Positions 45,901 to 55,033 are shown, counted from the stretch's first letter. The stretch is 64,000 nucleotides of DNA from Mucilaginibacter sp. (GCA_025352225.1 JANXTT010000028.1:20309-84308); one strand, 5' to 3'. The notes: generated by a model not told the origin, from the letters alone. A program made the numbers and translations.

Positions 45901-46221
45901 TTTAAAATTGAAAGTCGTACTACCTAAACTTAATGTAATATCAGTTCTTTCCTCTTTTTTATACCCGATAAAAGAAGCAGTAATTGTGTAAGGACCTCCA
46001 GGATTAACGTTTTGGATAGTATAACGGCCATCAGAATTTGTTTGTGCGCCATAACGTGTCCCAGTACTTGTATTTACTGCTGTTATTGTTACGCCAGGGA
46101 TAGTTTGTCCTTTTGGGTCAACTATTTTACCACTTATAACAGCGGTTGTGATCTGCGCATTTGCTATACCGGCTATAGCGAGAAAAACACCGGTTAGAAT
46201 TAAAAAGTATAGATTTTTCAT
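42928..46221 (-). CDS. Oar-like TonB-dependent receptor with carboxypeptidase-regulatory N-domain
   Basis: A 1097-residue outer-membrane protein from the ATG at 46221 (signal MKNLYFLILTGVFLAIAG ending ANAQ). A CarboxypepD_reg-like domain (VDPKGQTIPGVTITAVNTST) is followed by a plug region with RSLQDITRITPQSANNSFQG, NVTLDGAINNDAIGFSPS and ISLDAIQDIQVYVAPYDIK-like text, the mark of Oar-type receptors rather than SusC. A 22-strand barrel ends with the aromatic FGVRYTF. Oar-like receptors take up or export large substrates, in Myxococcus proteins. No SusD partner is adjacent. The upstream region is long and AT-rich. Confidence 0.9.
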   Translation of the reverse strand: MKNLYFLILTGVFLAIAGIANAQITTAVISGKIVDPKGQTIPGVTITAVNTSTGTRYGAQTNSDGRYTIQNVNPGGPYTITASFIGYKKEERTDITLSLGSTTFNFKLIDAATELKTVNITGSTRVGSGANQAQIRRMPSINRSLQDITRITPQSANNSFQGTNFRYNNVTLDGAINNDAIGFSPSLGGQTNQSGQVGSSTRTSPVSLDAIQDIQVYVAPYDIKIGNVLGGSINAVTRSGTNKVTGSVYGYGRGAFLVGPNNVPGNVGGDGAKEPDEFHDYQTGFRVGFPIIKDKLFFFTSEEIARRQDPIISGAGSAGSANILSLQDAQDITKAFKVYTGGIDPGTYDNTTIFSNSIKFFNRLDWNINEHNQLTVRNNTITSTATNLERDNANFRFSGIDFTSHNNSTSFVAELKSRLSSNVSNSLLLGYSNVHDYRDPNSNPALPQIEIAGRTPGTTIFLGTDREAAIFDMHQKTSEFTDNVTLTSGKNTFTFGTHNEFYDITYNFVNAWNGRVGYSSIDNFTGNNPPTNLAAPKRVRTNYNYTNNTRDYILANPSAKFNVNLLSVYAQDEIQATDNLKVTAGIRLDYADVPNKQILSAKTTGAAVDTYYGNTFNYTQPKDITNTYLHNIQVNPRVSFNYDVMGDQSVIIRGGTGTFTGRVPFAWFGYAFYNNGDTYGAYDNTPVSQKGKGQEFTFPTNPVQATPNGGLDFVNQQVPTPNTSAAGPTQVDLIDNNFKMPQVWRSTLAFDFKTADLWRFSVEGIYTSVIRDLKFQQVNTVDNVAYYPYDTQHQQPIFANKKVSANFTNAYELSNTDQGHRYSITGQVGKTIGGFDGNVAYTYGESKDVTNGIRNSMESNWQLNQALNPNNPQAAYSNFDIRHRIVSTLNYRLAYGTNKSLVSNFTIFLSAQSGNPYTFGFYNAAINGTGQQVNLAYIPKVGETINLFSTTPGTPTATEQGYATAFDSFINGNEYLTSRRGQFTERNAAHTPWNTDVDFRFTQDVNLGVDKHKQMLTFTFDIINLTNLLNKDWGHYYFSSNTFNSTASVGLSQAVTPTFANAPTTNPTYKFADPGVPYQVDLFTSRYQMQFGVRYTF

Positions 46222-46813
46222 TGTGTTCAATTTGAGCACAAAGGTTAAGTCACAATATTAATTTTGTGTTAACTGAACATTATCTTTATAGACAATATAA
46301 CGTTCATTCTGCCTATATGATTTATATAAAAAATACATAAGCTGGCATAAGTGCATTTAAATAACACTTTTATTGTAAAAACAACAAAAAAATCAATTTA
46401 CAATTATAATTCCAACACATTTTATTGGATCTAAATAAAAGCAACAATATAAAATAGTAATACACGATTAACAATTACACAACATTAAGCATGCATGTTT
46501 GCCCCCAAATATATTACATCATTGCATTGTATACACGCTAATAACATATTTCATATTAGTAAAAAAAGTTAACAATACATTTTTACTGCTAAACAAACTC
46601 GAAAGAATTAATATAGCATACTTCAATTTTAAAAATCATGTTTGAAGCATAAGACTTAAAAACACTACACTTTAACCTTCTGTCCGATTCATTTAATACT
46701 TTAAACCCGAAACATAGATAACTTCTAACATCCTCAAATTATGACTTGCTTACCTAAAATAATTTTAATTCAAAATGCATATTCTAATGTTTAAATATAA
46801 AACTTCAATCATC
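46222..46813. other. 592-bp AT-rich intergenic region between divergent genes
   Basis: This region separates the Oar-like receptor and the phosphate-binding protein, so both promoters lie here. It is very AT-rich and contains many short homopolymer runs but no ORF, RNA gene or clear consensus element that I could support. Confidence 0.4.
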
Positions 46814-47866
46814 ATGAACTTTATTAAAAATTTAAAGATTGGCATTATCGCGCTTACGGCCATATGCACCACGTTTTCAGTTTCGGCTCAAGACAATACA
46901 TTATCAGGTGCAGGTAGTACGTTTATGTATCCATTGTTCTCCAAAATGTTTGCCGAATATGGTAAAACAAATAAAGTAAGAGTAAATTATCAATCGATAG
47001 GTTCGGGCGGGGGGATTCTGCAGCTAACCAACAAGGCAATTGATTTTGGTGGAACTGACGCCCCTTTAAATGCAGAACAATCTAAAAAGATCGGTGTGCC
47101 TGTTTTGCATATTCCTATGGCATCTGGCGCAACGGTAGTTACTTATAACATTCCGGGAGTATCTGGTGCATTAAAATTAAATGGAAAAGTACTGGGTGAT
47201 ATTTACCTGGGTAAGGTAACCAGCTGGAATAATGCCGAAATTGCAAGTATTAATAAAGGCCTTAGTTTGCCTGAATTGCCTATAGTGGTTGTACATCGGT
47301 CGGACGGTAGCGGTACAACATTTATTTTTACTGATTTTTTAACAAAAGTAAATCGGGAATGGGCCTCTAAAGTTGGTAAAGCTACTGCGGTAAATTGGCC
47401 AGCAGGTTTAGGTGGAAAAGGCAGCGAAGGTGTATCTGGATTAGTAAAACAAACACCGGGTTCAATTGGATATGTTGAGCTTGCTTATGCTATCCAAAAT
47501 AAAATGCCATTTGCATCCATTCAAAATAAAGGTGGCAAATTTATAGTTCCATCTTTAGAATCAACAACGTTAGCGAGCAATGTGGTATTGCCTGCTAATG
47601 CAGAAGTTTCGTTAACTAATACTGATAATGCTAATGGTTACCCTATAGCAAGTTTTAGCTGGGCATTAATTTATAAGGAGCAAAAATACAGCGGTCGGTC
47701 GGCTGCAAAAGCTCAGGCATTATTAAAATTATTATGGTGGGACATTCATCAGGGTCAAAAAAAATGTACACCATTGAATTATGCCCCCCTTTCACAATCG
47801 GCGGTAAAAGTTGCTGAAAAAATATTGAACTCGGCGACTTATGAAGGAAAAGCTATTTTAAAATAG
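46814..47866 (+). CDS. pstS: Phosphate ABC transporter substrate-binding protein PstS
   Basis: A 350-residue periplasmic protein from the ATG at 46814, which gives a normal signal peptide (MNFIKNLKIGIIALTAICTT, cleavage at VSAQ-D); earlier in-frame starts exist. Phosphate-binding loops are present: LSGAGSTFMYPLFSKMFAEY, NYQSIGSGGGI, VVHRSDGSGTTFIFTDFL and PGSIGYVELAYA. No pstC, pstA, pstB or phoU follows: the next gene is convergent. It may serve a transporter encoded elsewhere or take part in phosphate sensing. A perfect 32-bp palindrome lies 45 bp downstream. Confidence 0.92.
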   Translation: MNFIKNLKIGIIALTAICTTFSVSAQDNTLSGAGSTFMYPLFSKMFAEYGKTNKVRVNYQSIGSGGGILQLTNKAIDFGGTDAPLNAEQSKKIGVPVLHIPMASGATVVTYNIPGVSGALKLNGKVLGDIYLGKVTSWNNAEIASINKGLSLPELPIVVVHRSDGSGTTFIFTDFLTKVNREWASKVGKATAVNWPAGLGGKGSEGVSGLVKQTPGSIGYVELAYAIQNKMPFASIQNKGGKFIVPSLESTTLASNVVLPANAEVSLTNTDNANGYPIASFSWALIYKEQKYSGRSAAKAQALLKLLWWDIHQGQKKCTPLNYAPLSQSAVKVAEKILNSATYEGKAILK

Positions 47867-47910
47867 CCTCCCTTTTACCTTTTTTCCAAGCATTAAGGAT
47901 GTTTAACACC

Positions 47911-47942
47911 AATTACCAGCAAATAGCTATTTGCTGGTAATT
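47911..47942. terminator. Perfect 32-bp palindrome between convergent genes
   Basis: Sixteen-base arms aattaccagcaaatag and its complement meet without spacer. It lies after pstS and before the end of the opposite small gene, so a bidirectional terminator is likely although T-runs are weak. Confidence 0.6.
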
Positions 47943-47982
47943 GCTTTATATCCTACAAATACTGCTATATAATTCCTTAGGT

Positions 47983-48255
47983 CTAATATATATTACATAC
48001 ATGAGCCAGTGTTTTAGCCGAAAATTGGTCAATTACAAAATGAGTTGAATTATCAATTATTTTACAAAAAGTCACCTCCGGGTTATAGTTTCTTAAAATT
48101 TCTTTTCTGGTAATTCTCATCCAATGATACTTAAGCTTGGCAGGCATTCTCACACCATAGTATACCTGCTTACCCCAGTTATCAAAATTAAATGTTGTAA
48201 TACTTTTAAAGTAAAATAAAAATATGGTGAGATAAATTATCAATATATATTTCAT
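47983..48255 (-). CDS. Small membrane-anchored hypothetical protein
   Basis: A 90-residue protein from the ATG at 48255, directly after (2 bp) the stop of the PspC-domain gene. The N-terminus MKYILIIYLTIFLFYFKSIT is a signal or membrane anchor; the rest is basic with no known domain (YHWMRITRKEILRNYNPEV). It is the third gene of the PadR-PspC unit. Function unknown; it may be a lipid- or envelope-associated accessory protein. Confidence 0.55.
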   Translation of the reverse strand: MKYILIIYLTIFLFYFKSITTFNFDNWGKQVYYGVRMPAKLKYHWMRITRKEILRNYNPEVTFCKIIDNSTHFVIDQFSAKTLAHVCNIY

Positions 48256-48257
48256 TG

Positions 48258-49880
48258 TTATTGTTTTGGTTTGACGATCTGTAAAGTATCCACTTTGCAC
48301 TGTAACCCGTTATTGGTCATTATAAAGGTTGTTAATGATGGATAGTATTTCTTGTTCTTCTCATTACATTCATATAGCGATACATTATTAATATATCGTT
48401 CCATTTTTTTATCAATAACTATCTTTGCATTCGCCGGAACTTTAAGTGTCAACCTAATTTCCTGGTTGCGCCATAAACCCATAAATGGAATTTTCAATGT
48501 TCTATCAAATGTCAATACCGAATCTTGTTGATTGAAATAATATGTAGTGTTCCGTGCATTGCGTAAAGCCGTTTGATAGCTACTCCCCCTGGCAGTAAAT
48601 GATTCTACCAATACGGGTTGAGCCACATCACTTTTCTCAATATTGATATGAACATTTTGTGGAACATTGTAATGATTGTTATCGTCATCATTATCATCGT
48701 TTAAAATAACTTTTCCTTTAAACTGGTCGCTTATGCCAAGCCTCGTACTATCGGCCTTAGTTAAATACTTGATATCGTTTAATTTCAGATAATAAGTGTT
48801 ATTTGCAGGGGCATTAATATTTATGGTTTGGCTAAAAGACGCTTCTTCTTTAAAATCAGCAGCAACACGAGATGAATGATAAGCTAAGAGCCCAACAGCA
48901 GCTATCCATATCACCAACATAGTATAACTGGTACTTTTACCAAATACCTTGCTGCTAAAAACAACCCTTAACGTAAGTAACATGATAGTAATTAAGGGTA
49001 TAATTGCTACTGTAAATGCACTAAAATAAATAATGGCGCTGTGGGCATGATTAATTATAGTGAACGGAAAAATATGAAAAACATCGTGCCCTATTGCCAG
49101 CATAAAAGACAAAGCTATAACTGCCATAACAAAAAAACCAAAACACGTCAATAAAATAGCTACCCCAATTATCTTTATCAACAGTTTAGCTGCACCGCCT
49201 AAAAAATATCCTAGATGCCTAAAAAGATCTTCCACAAAATTCCGTACCCTGTACACATAAGGTTGGGCATTGTTATCAATATTGTTTAGTGCATAATGGA
49301 CATTTTTTACTTCCTCTTCCAGATTTTTAACAAAACCTTTCAGATCTCGATTTTCGCCCTTCATGGCCATTCTATCGGCACGAGTTACAGCCCTTGGTAA
49401 TATGACCCAAAGAATAATATAGGCCATAAAACCAATTCCACCCATTGGTACTGTTATTATAAATCCTAAACGGATCCAAATAACATCAATATCAAAATAA
49501 TTAGCTATTCCAGAGCAAACTCCTCCCAATAGATGATGGTCAGGATCGCGAAACAGTTTACGATTAGTGGCAAAGTCGGGCCCCGCATTATAATGTGGCT
49601 TTTGTTCACCATCGTTGATTTCAAAATCTTCAACAGTACCCATCTGCCCTATCACTGCATTTACATCATTTGCAACAATAACAGATCTTGCTTCACGATT
49701 AAGTATCTCGGTAAACATTTCTGCTACACGGTTCTCAATATCTGAAGTGATCTCCATGCTATCATCTTCGTTAGCAAAATGGCGATTTACATCCGTCATA
49801 TAATTCCTGAGTACTTCGTAAGCATCCTCTTCAATGTGGAAAATAATGCCGTTTATATTGATTATGATAGTTTTATTCAT
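48258..49880 (-). CDS. PspC-domain membrane protein
   Basis: A 540-residue protein. A soluble N-terminal domain (HIEEDAYEVLRNYMTDVNRH) is followed by a PspC domain (LLGGVCSGIANYFDIDVIWI with GFMAYIILWVILPRA), then several membrane segments (about residues 210-340) and a periplasmic C-terminal domain that probably is a beta-structure. This layout is common in Bacteroidetes, always with a PadR regulator. PspC proteins sense envelope stress. The PadR gene starts 27 bp upstream on the same strand, so the regulator likely controls this gene. Confidence 0.85.
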   Translation of the reverse strand: MNKTIIININGIIFHIEEDAYEVLRNYMTDVNRHFANEDDSMEITSDIENRVAEMFTEILNREARSVIVANDVNAVIGQMGTVEDFEINDGEQKPHYNAGPDFATNRKLFRDPDHHLLGGVCSGIANYFDIDVIWIRLGFIITVPMGGIGFMAYIILWVILPRAVTRADRMAMKGENRDLKGFVKNLEEEVKNVHYALNNIDNNAQPYVYRVRNFVEDLFRHLGYFLGGAAKLLIKIIGVAILLTCFGFFVMAVIALSFMLAIGHDVFHIFPFTIINHAHSAIIYFSAFTVAIIPLITIMLLTLRVVFSSKVFGKSTSYTMLVIWIAAVGLLAYHSSRVAADFKEEASFSQTININAPANNTYYLKLNDIKYLTKADSTRLGISDQFKGKVILNDDNDDDNNHYNVPQNVHINIEKSDVAQPVLVESFTARGSSYQTALRNARNTTYYFNQQDSVLTFDRTLKIPFMGLWRNQEIRLTLKVPANAKIVIDKKMERYINNVSLYECNEKNKKYYPSLTTFIMTNNGLQCKVDTLQIVKPKQ

Positions 49881-49907
49881 GATATTTTATTGTTATGTGG
49901 TTGATGA

Positions 49908-50240
49908 TTATTTTCTGTTCGCTAATGCTGTTTGTACAGCATATGATAGTTCTGCCCAAGTTTTATCCAGTTGCTCAAGCACGGAACGGCCCTCGGGCGA
50001 AAGCATATAATATTTACGTGGTGGGCCAGATGTAGACTCTACCCAGTTGTAAGTTAATAAGCCGTTATTTTTCAACCGGGTGAGTAAAGGATATAAAGTA
50101 CCCTCCACGACAAGCATCTGTGACTTTTTAAGATCAGCAATTATATCTGAGGCATACGTTTCGCCTTTTGAAATGATAGAAAGTATACAATACTCAAGTA
50201 TCCCCTTTCGCATTTGTGTTTGTGTGTTCTCTACAATCAT
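49908..50240 (-). CDS. PadR-family transcriptional repressor
   Basis: A 110-residue PadR protein: MRKGILEYCILSIISKGETYASDIIADLKK, the winged helix with VVEGTLYPLLTRLKNNGLL, and wing STSGPPRKYYMLSPEGR. The residues before, MIVENTQTQ, also fit the family, so the ATG at 50240 is the likely start. The -7 box TATCTTTG ends only about 5 bp before the ATG, so the transcript is probably leaderless or nearly so. Inverted repeats overlap the promoter, consistent with autorepression. It heads the unit with the PspC gene and a small membrane gene. Confidence 0.9.
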   Translation of the reverse strand: MIVENTQTQMRKGILEYCILSIISKGETYASDIIADLKKSQMLVVEGTLYPLLTRLKNNGLLTYNWVESTSGPPRKYYMLSPEGRSVLEQLDKTWAELSYAVQTALANRK

Positions 50241-50280
50241 AATACAAAGATATATGTTTTAAATTGTATTATGCAATACA
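50238..50280 (-). promoter_or_regulatory. Promoter and operator of the PadR-PspC unit
   Basis: Ten-bp inverted arms cataatacaa (50238-50247) and ttgtattatg (50264-50273) flank the -7 box TATCTTTG (50252-50245, minus strand); TGTATT-ATGC-AATACA lies at 50265-50280 over the -33 region, with a TTG at the right spacing (21 bp). Confidence 0.6.
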
Positions 50281-50440
50281 TAGTACTAAAAAAAACAAAA
50301 TGTTATTATATATTTACCACAAAACACTTATAATGAGTGATATAATAAAAAATCAAATAAAATTCTGACTGATGAATTGGAATTCATAGAGGATCAAAAT
50401 CACCTTGGAGGATCAAAGGAACCTGCTATTAAAGGAGTAT

Positions 50441-50485
50441 ATAAGATTTTTAATAACGGTCAATTCACGTTATTAAAAATCTTAT
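50441..50485. repeat. 18-bp inverted repeat in the 344-bp intergenic region
   Basis: Perfect 18-bp arms (left 50441-50458, right 50468-50485; taagatttttaataacg and complement) with a 9-nt loop. It lies between the start of the PadR gene and the end of nagB, so it is most likely the terminator of nagB on the minus strand or a folded RNA. Nothing else is evident in 50281-50584 except a possibly frameshifted small ORF remnant at 50333-50492. Confidence 0.5.
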
Positions 50486-50584
50486 TAAGATGATTATTCC
50501 AAACTAAATGGTAATGAGTTAGATATTCAGTTGACACCATAGTCCATTTTGCCAACAATAAGGCCACTAAAGAGGATAGGTAAA

Positions 50585-52504
50585 TTAATACCAGTATCTT
50601 ACAAAGGCCTCCATCGCTTCGTATTCAGCAAGGCCTAACTCATCATAGCGGCGGGCAGTTTCGCGGTTACGATCTTCAGCTCTTATCCAAAACTCCCGCG
50701 CATCGTCGCCGGGGAAGATTGGTTTATCTTTTTGCGATTGATGTTTGAAAATCGCATTACGTTTTCTAAGCACCTCCTGTGGCGAAAGGGGTACAGCCAT
50801 TTCAATTTCGTGGGTATCAAATTCATGCCATGCACCGCGGTACATCCATAACCAGCAGTTTTTCACCCATTCTTCCTTATCCTTTAACTGGCTCAAAGCT
50901 TCCAGAATAATGTTGAAACATACGATATGGGTACCGTGAGGGTCAGCAAAATCGCCAGCGGCAAATATTTGGTGAGGCTTGATCTTCCGAAGCAGATTTA
51001 TGGTTAATTGTATATCGGCTTTGCTTACCGCATTTTTTTGAGTTTTGCCACTCTCATAAAATGGTAATGCCATAAAATGGATATAATCGTCTAGTAATCC
51101 AACATATCTGGCTCCGGCTATTGCTTCACTCTTTCTAATAAAACCTTTTACATCACGAATGGCCTCGGTATCAATTTGATTAGGTTGTTTTTGTACGATA
51201 AACCTGCGCATCTGCTCATAAGTAATAATCAGCTTGTCAGTTTCGTTACCCATACTCTGGTTAAAATCTATCGCAAATTCCACATATCGCAGTACATCAT
51301 CATCCCAAACGGCGGTATTGCCGGAAGTTTGATATGCTACGTGTACTTCGTGCCCCTGATCAACCAGGCGGATAAAAGTCCCCCCCATAGATATAACATC
51401 ATCATCTGGATGTGGCGAAAAAATTACGCAACGCTTTTTAGCCGGCAAGGTGCGCTCAGGCCGTTGCGAACCATCCGCATTGGGTTTACCACCGGGCCAA
51501 CCGGTAATTGTGTGTTGAATTCTGTTAAATATCTCAATGTTAATATTATACACCGGGCCTTGCTCAACAGCTAGTTGGGCCATACCATGATTGTTGTAAT
51601 CATCTTCGGTAAGTTTTAAAATGGGCTTTTTAAGTGCTGTAGCAAGCCATATTACTGCTTTCTTTTTCAATGGATCCGTCCAGAGGCAATCTTTTACTAG
51701 CCAGGGGGTATCAAAGCGGGTAAGTTCTGATGCTGCAGCCTGATCGAGTATAAATTCTACATTGTCTGCAAGTTGCAGGTAGGTAGCCGGCACCTCGCCT
51801 GACATTTCGCCTTCTATAGTTTTCTTTATAATAGGGGCTTTCTTTTTACTCCAAGCCATCAGGATGATTTCCCGCGCTTTGAATATTGTACCTATCCCCA
51901 TAGTTATAGCTTTGGTTGGTACGTTAGTCTTCCCGCCAAAATCGCGCGAAGCATCACTTCGGGTTAAATCATCAAGCGTAACCACCCGTGTGCCAGAATT
52001 AGGTGCCGAGCCTGGCTCGTTGAATCCGATATGGCCAGTACGGCCTATACCAAGCAATTGAAGGTCCAAACCACCATAATGCTTTATTTTTTGCTCATAG
52101 GTTATACAAAACGCAGCTATCTTATCAGCATCCAGTGTACCATCAGGGATGTGAATATTTTTTTTATCAATATCTATGTAGTCAAACAAATGCTCGTTCA
52201 TAAACGTAACATAGCTTTGAGTAGCCTTGGGGCTCATCGGATAATATTCGTCCAGGTTGAAGGTCACAACGTTTTTAAAACTTAAGCCTTCCTCTAAGTG
52301 AAGACGAACCAACTCCTTATATACAGCTATTGGTGTAACCCCGGTGGCAAGCCCTAATATTGCAAATTCTCCCCGGGCACTTTTACTTTGAATTAACTCG
52401 GATATGTGCTTTGCTACTGCTATTGATGCTTCTTTCTGATTAGCGTACACTGTTACAGGTAATTTTTCGTACCTGGTCTCTTCTAATAAATTTAAACGTT
52501 CCAT
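50585..52504 (-). CDS. nagB: Glucosamine-6-phosphate deaminase fused to PIG-L deacetylase-like domain
   Basis: A 639-residue protein from the ATG at 52504 (MERLNLLEETRYEKLPV). Residues 1 to about 260 are NagB: GLATGVTPIAVYKEL, NLDEYYPM and HIGFNEPGS, converting glucosamine-6-phosphate to fructose-6-phosphate and ammonia. The second half is a PIG-L/LmbE domain with H365 in SPHPDDDVISMGG and FADPHGTHIVC, the zinc-binding signature. This fusion is typical of Bacteroidetes; the C-terminal domain may deacetylate an amino-sugar substrate. It stands alone, near a GH3 enzyme, in keeping with glycan use. Confidence 0.92.
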   Translation of the reverse strand: MERLNLLEETRYEKLPVTVYANQKEASIAVAKHISELIQSKSARGEFAILGLATGVTPIAVYKELVRLHLEEGLSFKNVVTFNLDEYYPMSPKATQSYVTFMNEHLFDYIDIDKKNIHIPDGTLDADKIAAFCITYEQKIKHYGGLDLQLLGIGRTGHIGFNEPGSAPNSGTRVVTLDDLTRSDASRDFGGKTNVPTKAITMGIGTIFKAREIILMAWSKKKAPIIKKTIEGEMSGEVPATYLQLADNVEFILDQAAASELTRFDTPWLVKDCLWTDPLKKKAVIWLATALKKPILKLTEDDYNNHGMAQLAVEQGPVYNINIEIFNRIQHTITGWPGGKPNADGSQRPERTLPAKKRCVIFSPHPDDDVISMGGTFIRLVDQGHEVHVAYQTSGNTAVWDDDVLRYVEFAIDFNQSMGNETDKLIITYEQMRRFIVQKQPNQIDTEAIRDVKGFIRKSEAIAGARYVGLLDDYIHFMALPFYESGKTQKNAVSKADIQLTINLLRKIKPHQIFAAGDFADPHGTHIVCFNIILEALSQLKDKEEWVKNCWLWMYRGAWHEFDTHEIEMAVPLSPQEVLRKRNAIFKHQSQKDKPIFPGDDAREFWIRAEDRNRETARRYDELGLAEYEAMEAFVRYWY

Positions 52505-52622
52505 AGTTATTATAAAACCTGGCCCAAGTATTTCCTTTTGAGAATACATTGGCCAAGTTTGATTAAAGTTATTTTAAATTAATTTATTTTTGCACGTAAT
52601 CTATTTAAATACTAATACGAAA

Positions 52623-54797
52623 TTATAATAATATCGTTTTATTCAAGCGTATATCTCTGGAAGAACTGCCAACTAGTATTTCATATTTGCCAGCATCAGT
52701 AACCCAGTTCAATTTTTTATCATCATAATAAGAAAACGCTGAAGAGTCTAAAGTTAGGGTAACAATTTTAGATTCTCCTGCCTTAAGAAAAACTTTCTGA
52801 AACGATTTCAGCTCCTTTTCAGGTCTTTCTACTGATTTATCTTGTTGTTTTACATACACTTGCACTACTTCCGCCCCGGTTTTCTTTCCTGTATTTTTTA
52901 CATTTAACGTAACCCTCCTTTTTCCACCTTCATTTTTAATCTGTAGACCTTCGTATTTAAAAGTAGTGTACGACAAACCGTGGCCAAAAGCAAATTGTGG
53001 TTCTACTTTATAAGTATCAAAATATCTATATCCAACAAAAACACCTTCATTATAATGAACTTTTCCATTCACTCCTGGAAACTCTCCTAGTTTATGCGCA
53101 GGAGAATCTTCGAGCTTTATGGGGAAGGTCATAGGTAACTTACCAGAAGGATTCACATCACCGAAAAGAATTTTTGCCAAAGCATTACCGCCTTCCATGC
53201 CTGGGTACCAACCTTCAACTATACCTTTAGCTTGGCCAACCCATTGGGTAATATCAATTGGGCCACCGCCCATTAATACTACTACGGTATTGGGGTTAGC
53301 CTTTAAAACCGCTTTGATTAATTCATCCTGGCCAAAAGGCATATTCATATTTGGCTTATCAACATCTTCGGCATCATACGCGTTATCTGACCATAGGTTA
53401 TAATTGTAGCCATGTGTCCAACCGCAAAATATGATAGCTGCATCGGCCTTAGTTGCCGCATCAACAGCTTGTTGTATCATTTGCGGATCTGCAACCCCGT
53501 TTCTAGCTATTTTGTATCCCTGTACATAATTGATAGTTGTACCTGAGCCTAATAAATTTTTCAATCCATGTAATGGGGTAATCTCGTATTTAGCCTTTAT
53601 CTGTGAGCTCCCGCCACCGTAAGCATTTTCACGGTCAGCGTTTTCTCCGATCACAGCTATGGTTTTAAGCGACGCACGTTTTAGTGGAAGAATATTGGCC
53701 GCGTTCTTTAAAAGCACAATACCTTCTTCTGCAATTTTCAACGCTGTTTGTTCGTGCTCTTTTGTGTTATAAGCGCCGGGGGTTCGTTTTGCAGTACCGA
53801 TCATATTTGTTTTAAACATTACACGTAATATCCGTCTAACTTTATCATCAATGAATGCTATTGGTATCGTACCATTTTTAACTAAAGTTATTACCGTATC
53901 ACCCATAAAAAATTTATGATAATTTGGATGTGGAAGCATACTTATATCAGTACCCATTTCCAGATCTGTGCCATTTTTAAGGGCGTCCATTGTATTATGT
54001 ACTGCGCCCCAATCGCTCATTAAGAGGCCTTTAAATTTCCATTCGCCCTTCAATATCCTGTTAACCAGATAAGCGTTTTCAGTAGCATATTGCCCTCTGA
54101 ATTTATTATACGAACCCATAATGGTATTTGCCCCGCCAATAGTTATAGCAGCTTTAAAACCCGGAAGGTAAATTTCTCGTAAAGCTCGCTCACTCATGTA
54201 AACGTCTACAGTATTACGGTCAACTTCTTCGTTATTAGCTGCATAATGTTTTACACATGCAGAAATCCCCTGATCTTGTACTCCTTTTATACAACCTACT
54301 ACCATCTTTGATATTAGGTAAGGATCTTCACTTAAATATTCGAAATTCCGTCCATTTAAAGGCGACCGTATGATATTTATACCAGGTCCTAATATTACAT
54401 CTTTACCGCGGTATTTTGCTTCACTGCCCAAAACTGCTCCAAAAGCATAACCTAATTGTGGGTTCCATGTAGCGGCGAGGGTATTTCCAGTTGGTAAATA
54501 AGTACTGGCATCGTTTACCCCGGTCTCAACATCCCAGCCACGGCCATGTTCAACCCGAACGCCGTGCGGCCCATCCGAGGTGGTAAGTTCAGGAATCCCC
54601 AAACGTTTGACACCTCCAGACGTGAACGATGAACTGGCATGGATCATATTTACTTTTTCTTTTAACGTCATCTGTTTTATCAGTTGTGTTATTTTGGCTT
54701 CAGTTGCAGTATTAAACAAATTTTGAGCTTGAGTTTCGGCTAATGGCAACAAGGTAATTGCACAGGTCAGTACATAGCTGGAAAATTTAATTTTCAT
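52623..54797 (-). CDS. Glycoside hydrolase family 3 (beta-glucosidase-like)
   Basis: A 724-residue secreted enzyme with signal peptide (cleavage near ETQAQ-N). N-terminal TIM-like domain with the nucleophile D262 in LLMSDWGAVH and the binding segment CVKHYAANNEEVDR; C-terminal alpha/beta sandwich (IAVIGENADRENAYGGGSS) and a fibronectin-III-like end (VTLNVKNTGKKTGAEVVQVY). Members split beta-glucosides or xylosides from the non-reducing end. A hybrid two-component regulator follows upstream, likely its regulator. No SusC/SusD pair is in the window. Confidence 0.9.
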   Translation of the reverse strand: MKIKFSSYVLTCAITLLPLAETQAQNLFNTATEAKITQLIKQMTLKEKVNMIHASSSFTSGGVKRLGIPELTTSDGPHGVRVEHGRGWDVETGVNDASTYLPTGNTLAATWNPQLGYAFGAVLGSEAKYRGKDVILGPGINIIRSPLNGRNFEYLSEDPYLISKMVVGCIKGVQDQGISACVKHYAANNEEVDRNTVDVYMSERALREIYLPGFKAAITIGGANTIMGSYNKFRGQYATENAYLVNRILKGEWKFKGLLMSDWGAVHNTMDALKNGTDLEMGTDISMLPHPNYHKFFMGDTVITLVKNGTIPIAFIDDKVRRILRVMFKTNMIGTAKRTPGAYNTKEHEQTALKIAEEGIVLLKNAANILPLKRASLKTIAVIGENADRENAYGGGSSQIKAKYEITPLHGLKNLLGSGTTINYVQGYKIARNGVADPQMIQQAVDAATKADAAIIFCGWTHGYNYNLWSDNAYDAEDVDKPNMNMPFGQDELIKAVLKANPNTVVVLMGGGPIDITQWVGQAKGIVEGWYPGMEGGNALAKILFGDVNPSGKLPMTFPIKLEDSPAHKLGEFPGVNGKVHYNEGVFVGYRYFDTYKVEPQFAFGHGLSYTTFKYEGLQIKNEGGKRRVTLNVKNTGKKTGAEVVQVYVKQQDKSVERPEKELKSFQKVFLKAGESKIVTLTLDSSAFSYYDDKKLNWVTDAGKYEILVGSSSRDIRLNKTILL

Positions 54798-55033
54798 TTA
54801 TTAGGTTATTTTATAATTATTAAAAATGTGAGTGCTTGGTTATACATTGGTGGCTATAAGAACGTGCTAATCATGTACAATGACAGCGATATAAGCCTAT
54901 CATTATAGCTGGTAAAAGTAAAATACCATATTTCAACAATGGTTATTCAAATGTTGCGGATTAGGTACATAAATGTTTAAATACCAAAGCTATTTATGAA
55001 ACTGTTTTGCCGATAGAATATTACACAAAACAG

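Noticed and set aside
42928..46221. SusC-type nutrient receptor
   Set aside because: Motifs are Oar-like (DITRITPQ, TLDGAINND), and no SusD gene is adjacent.
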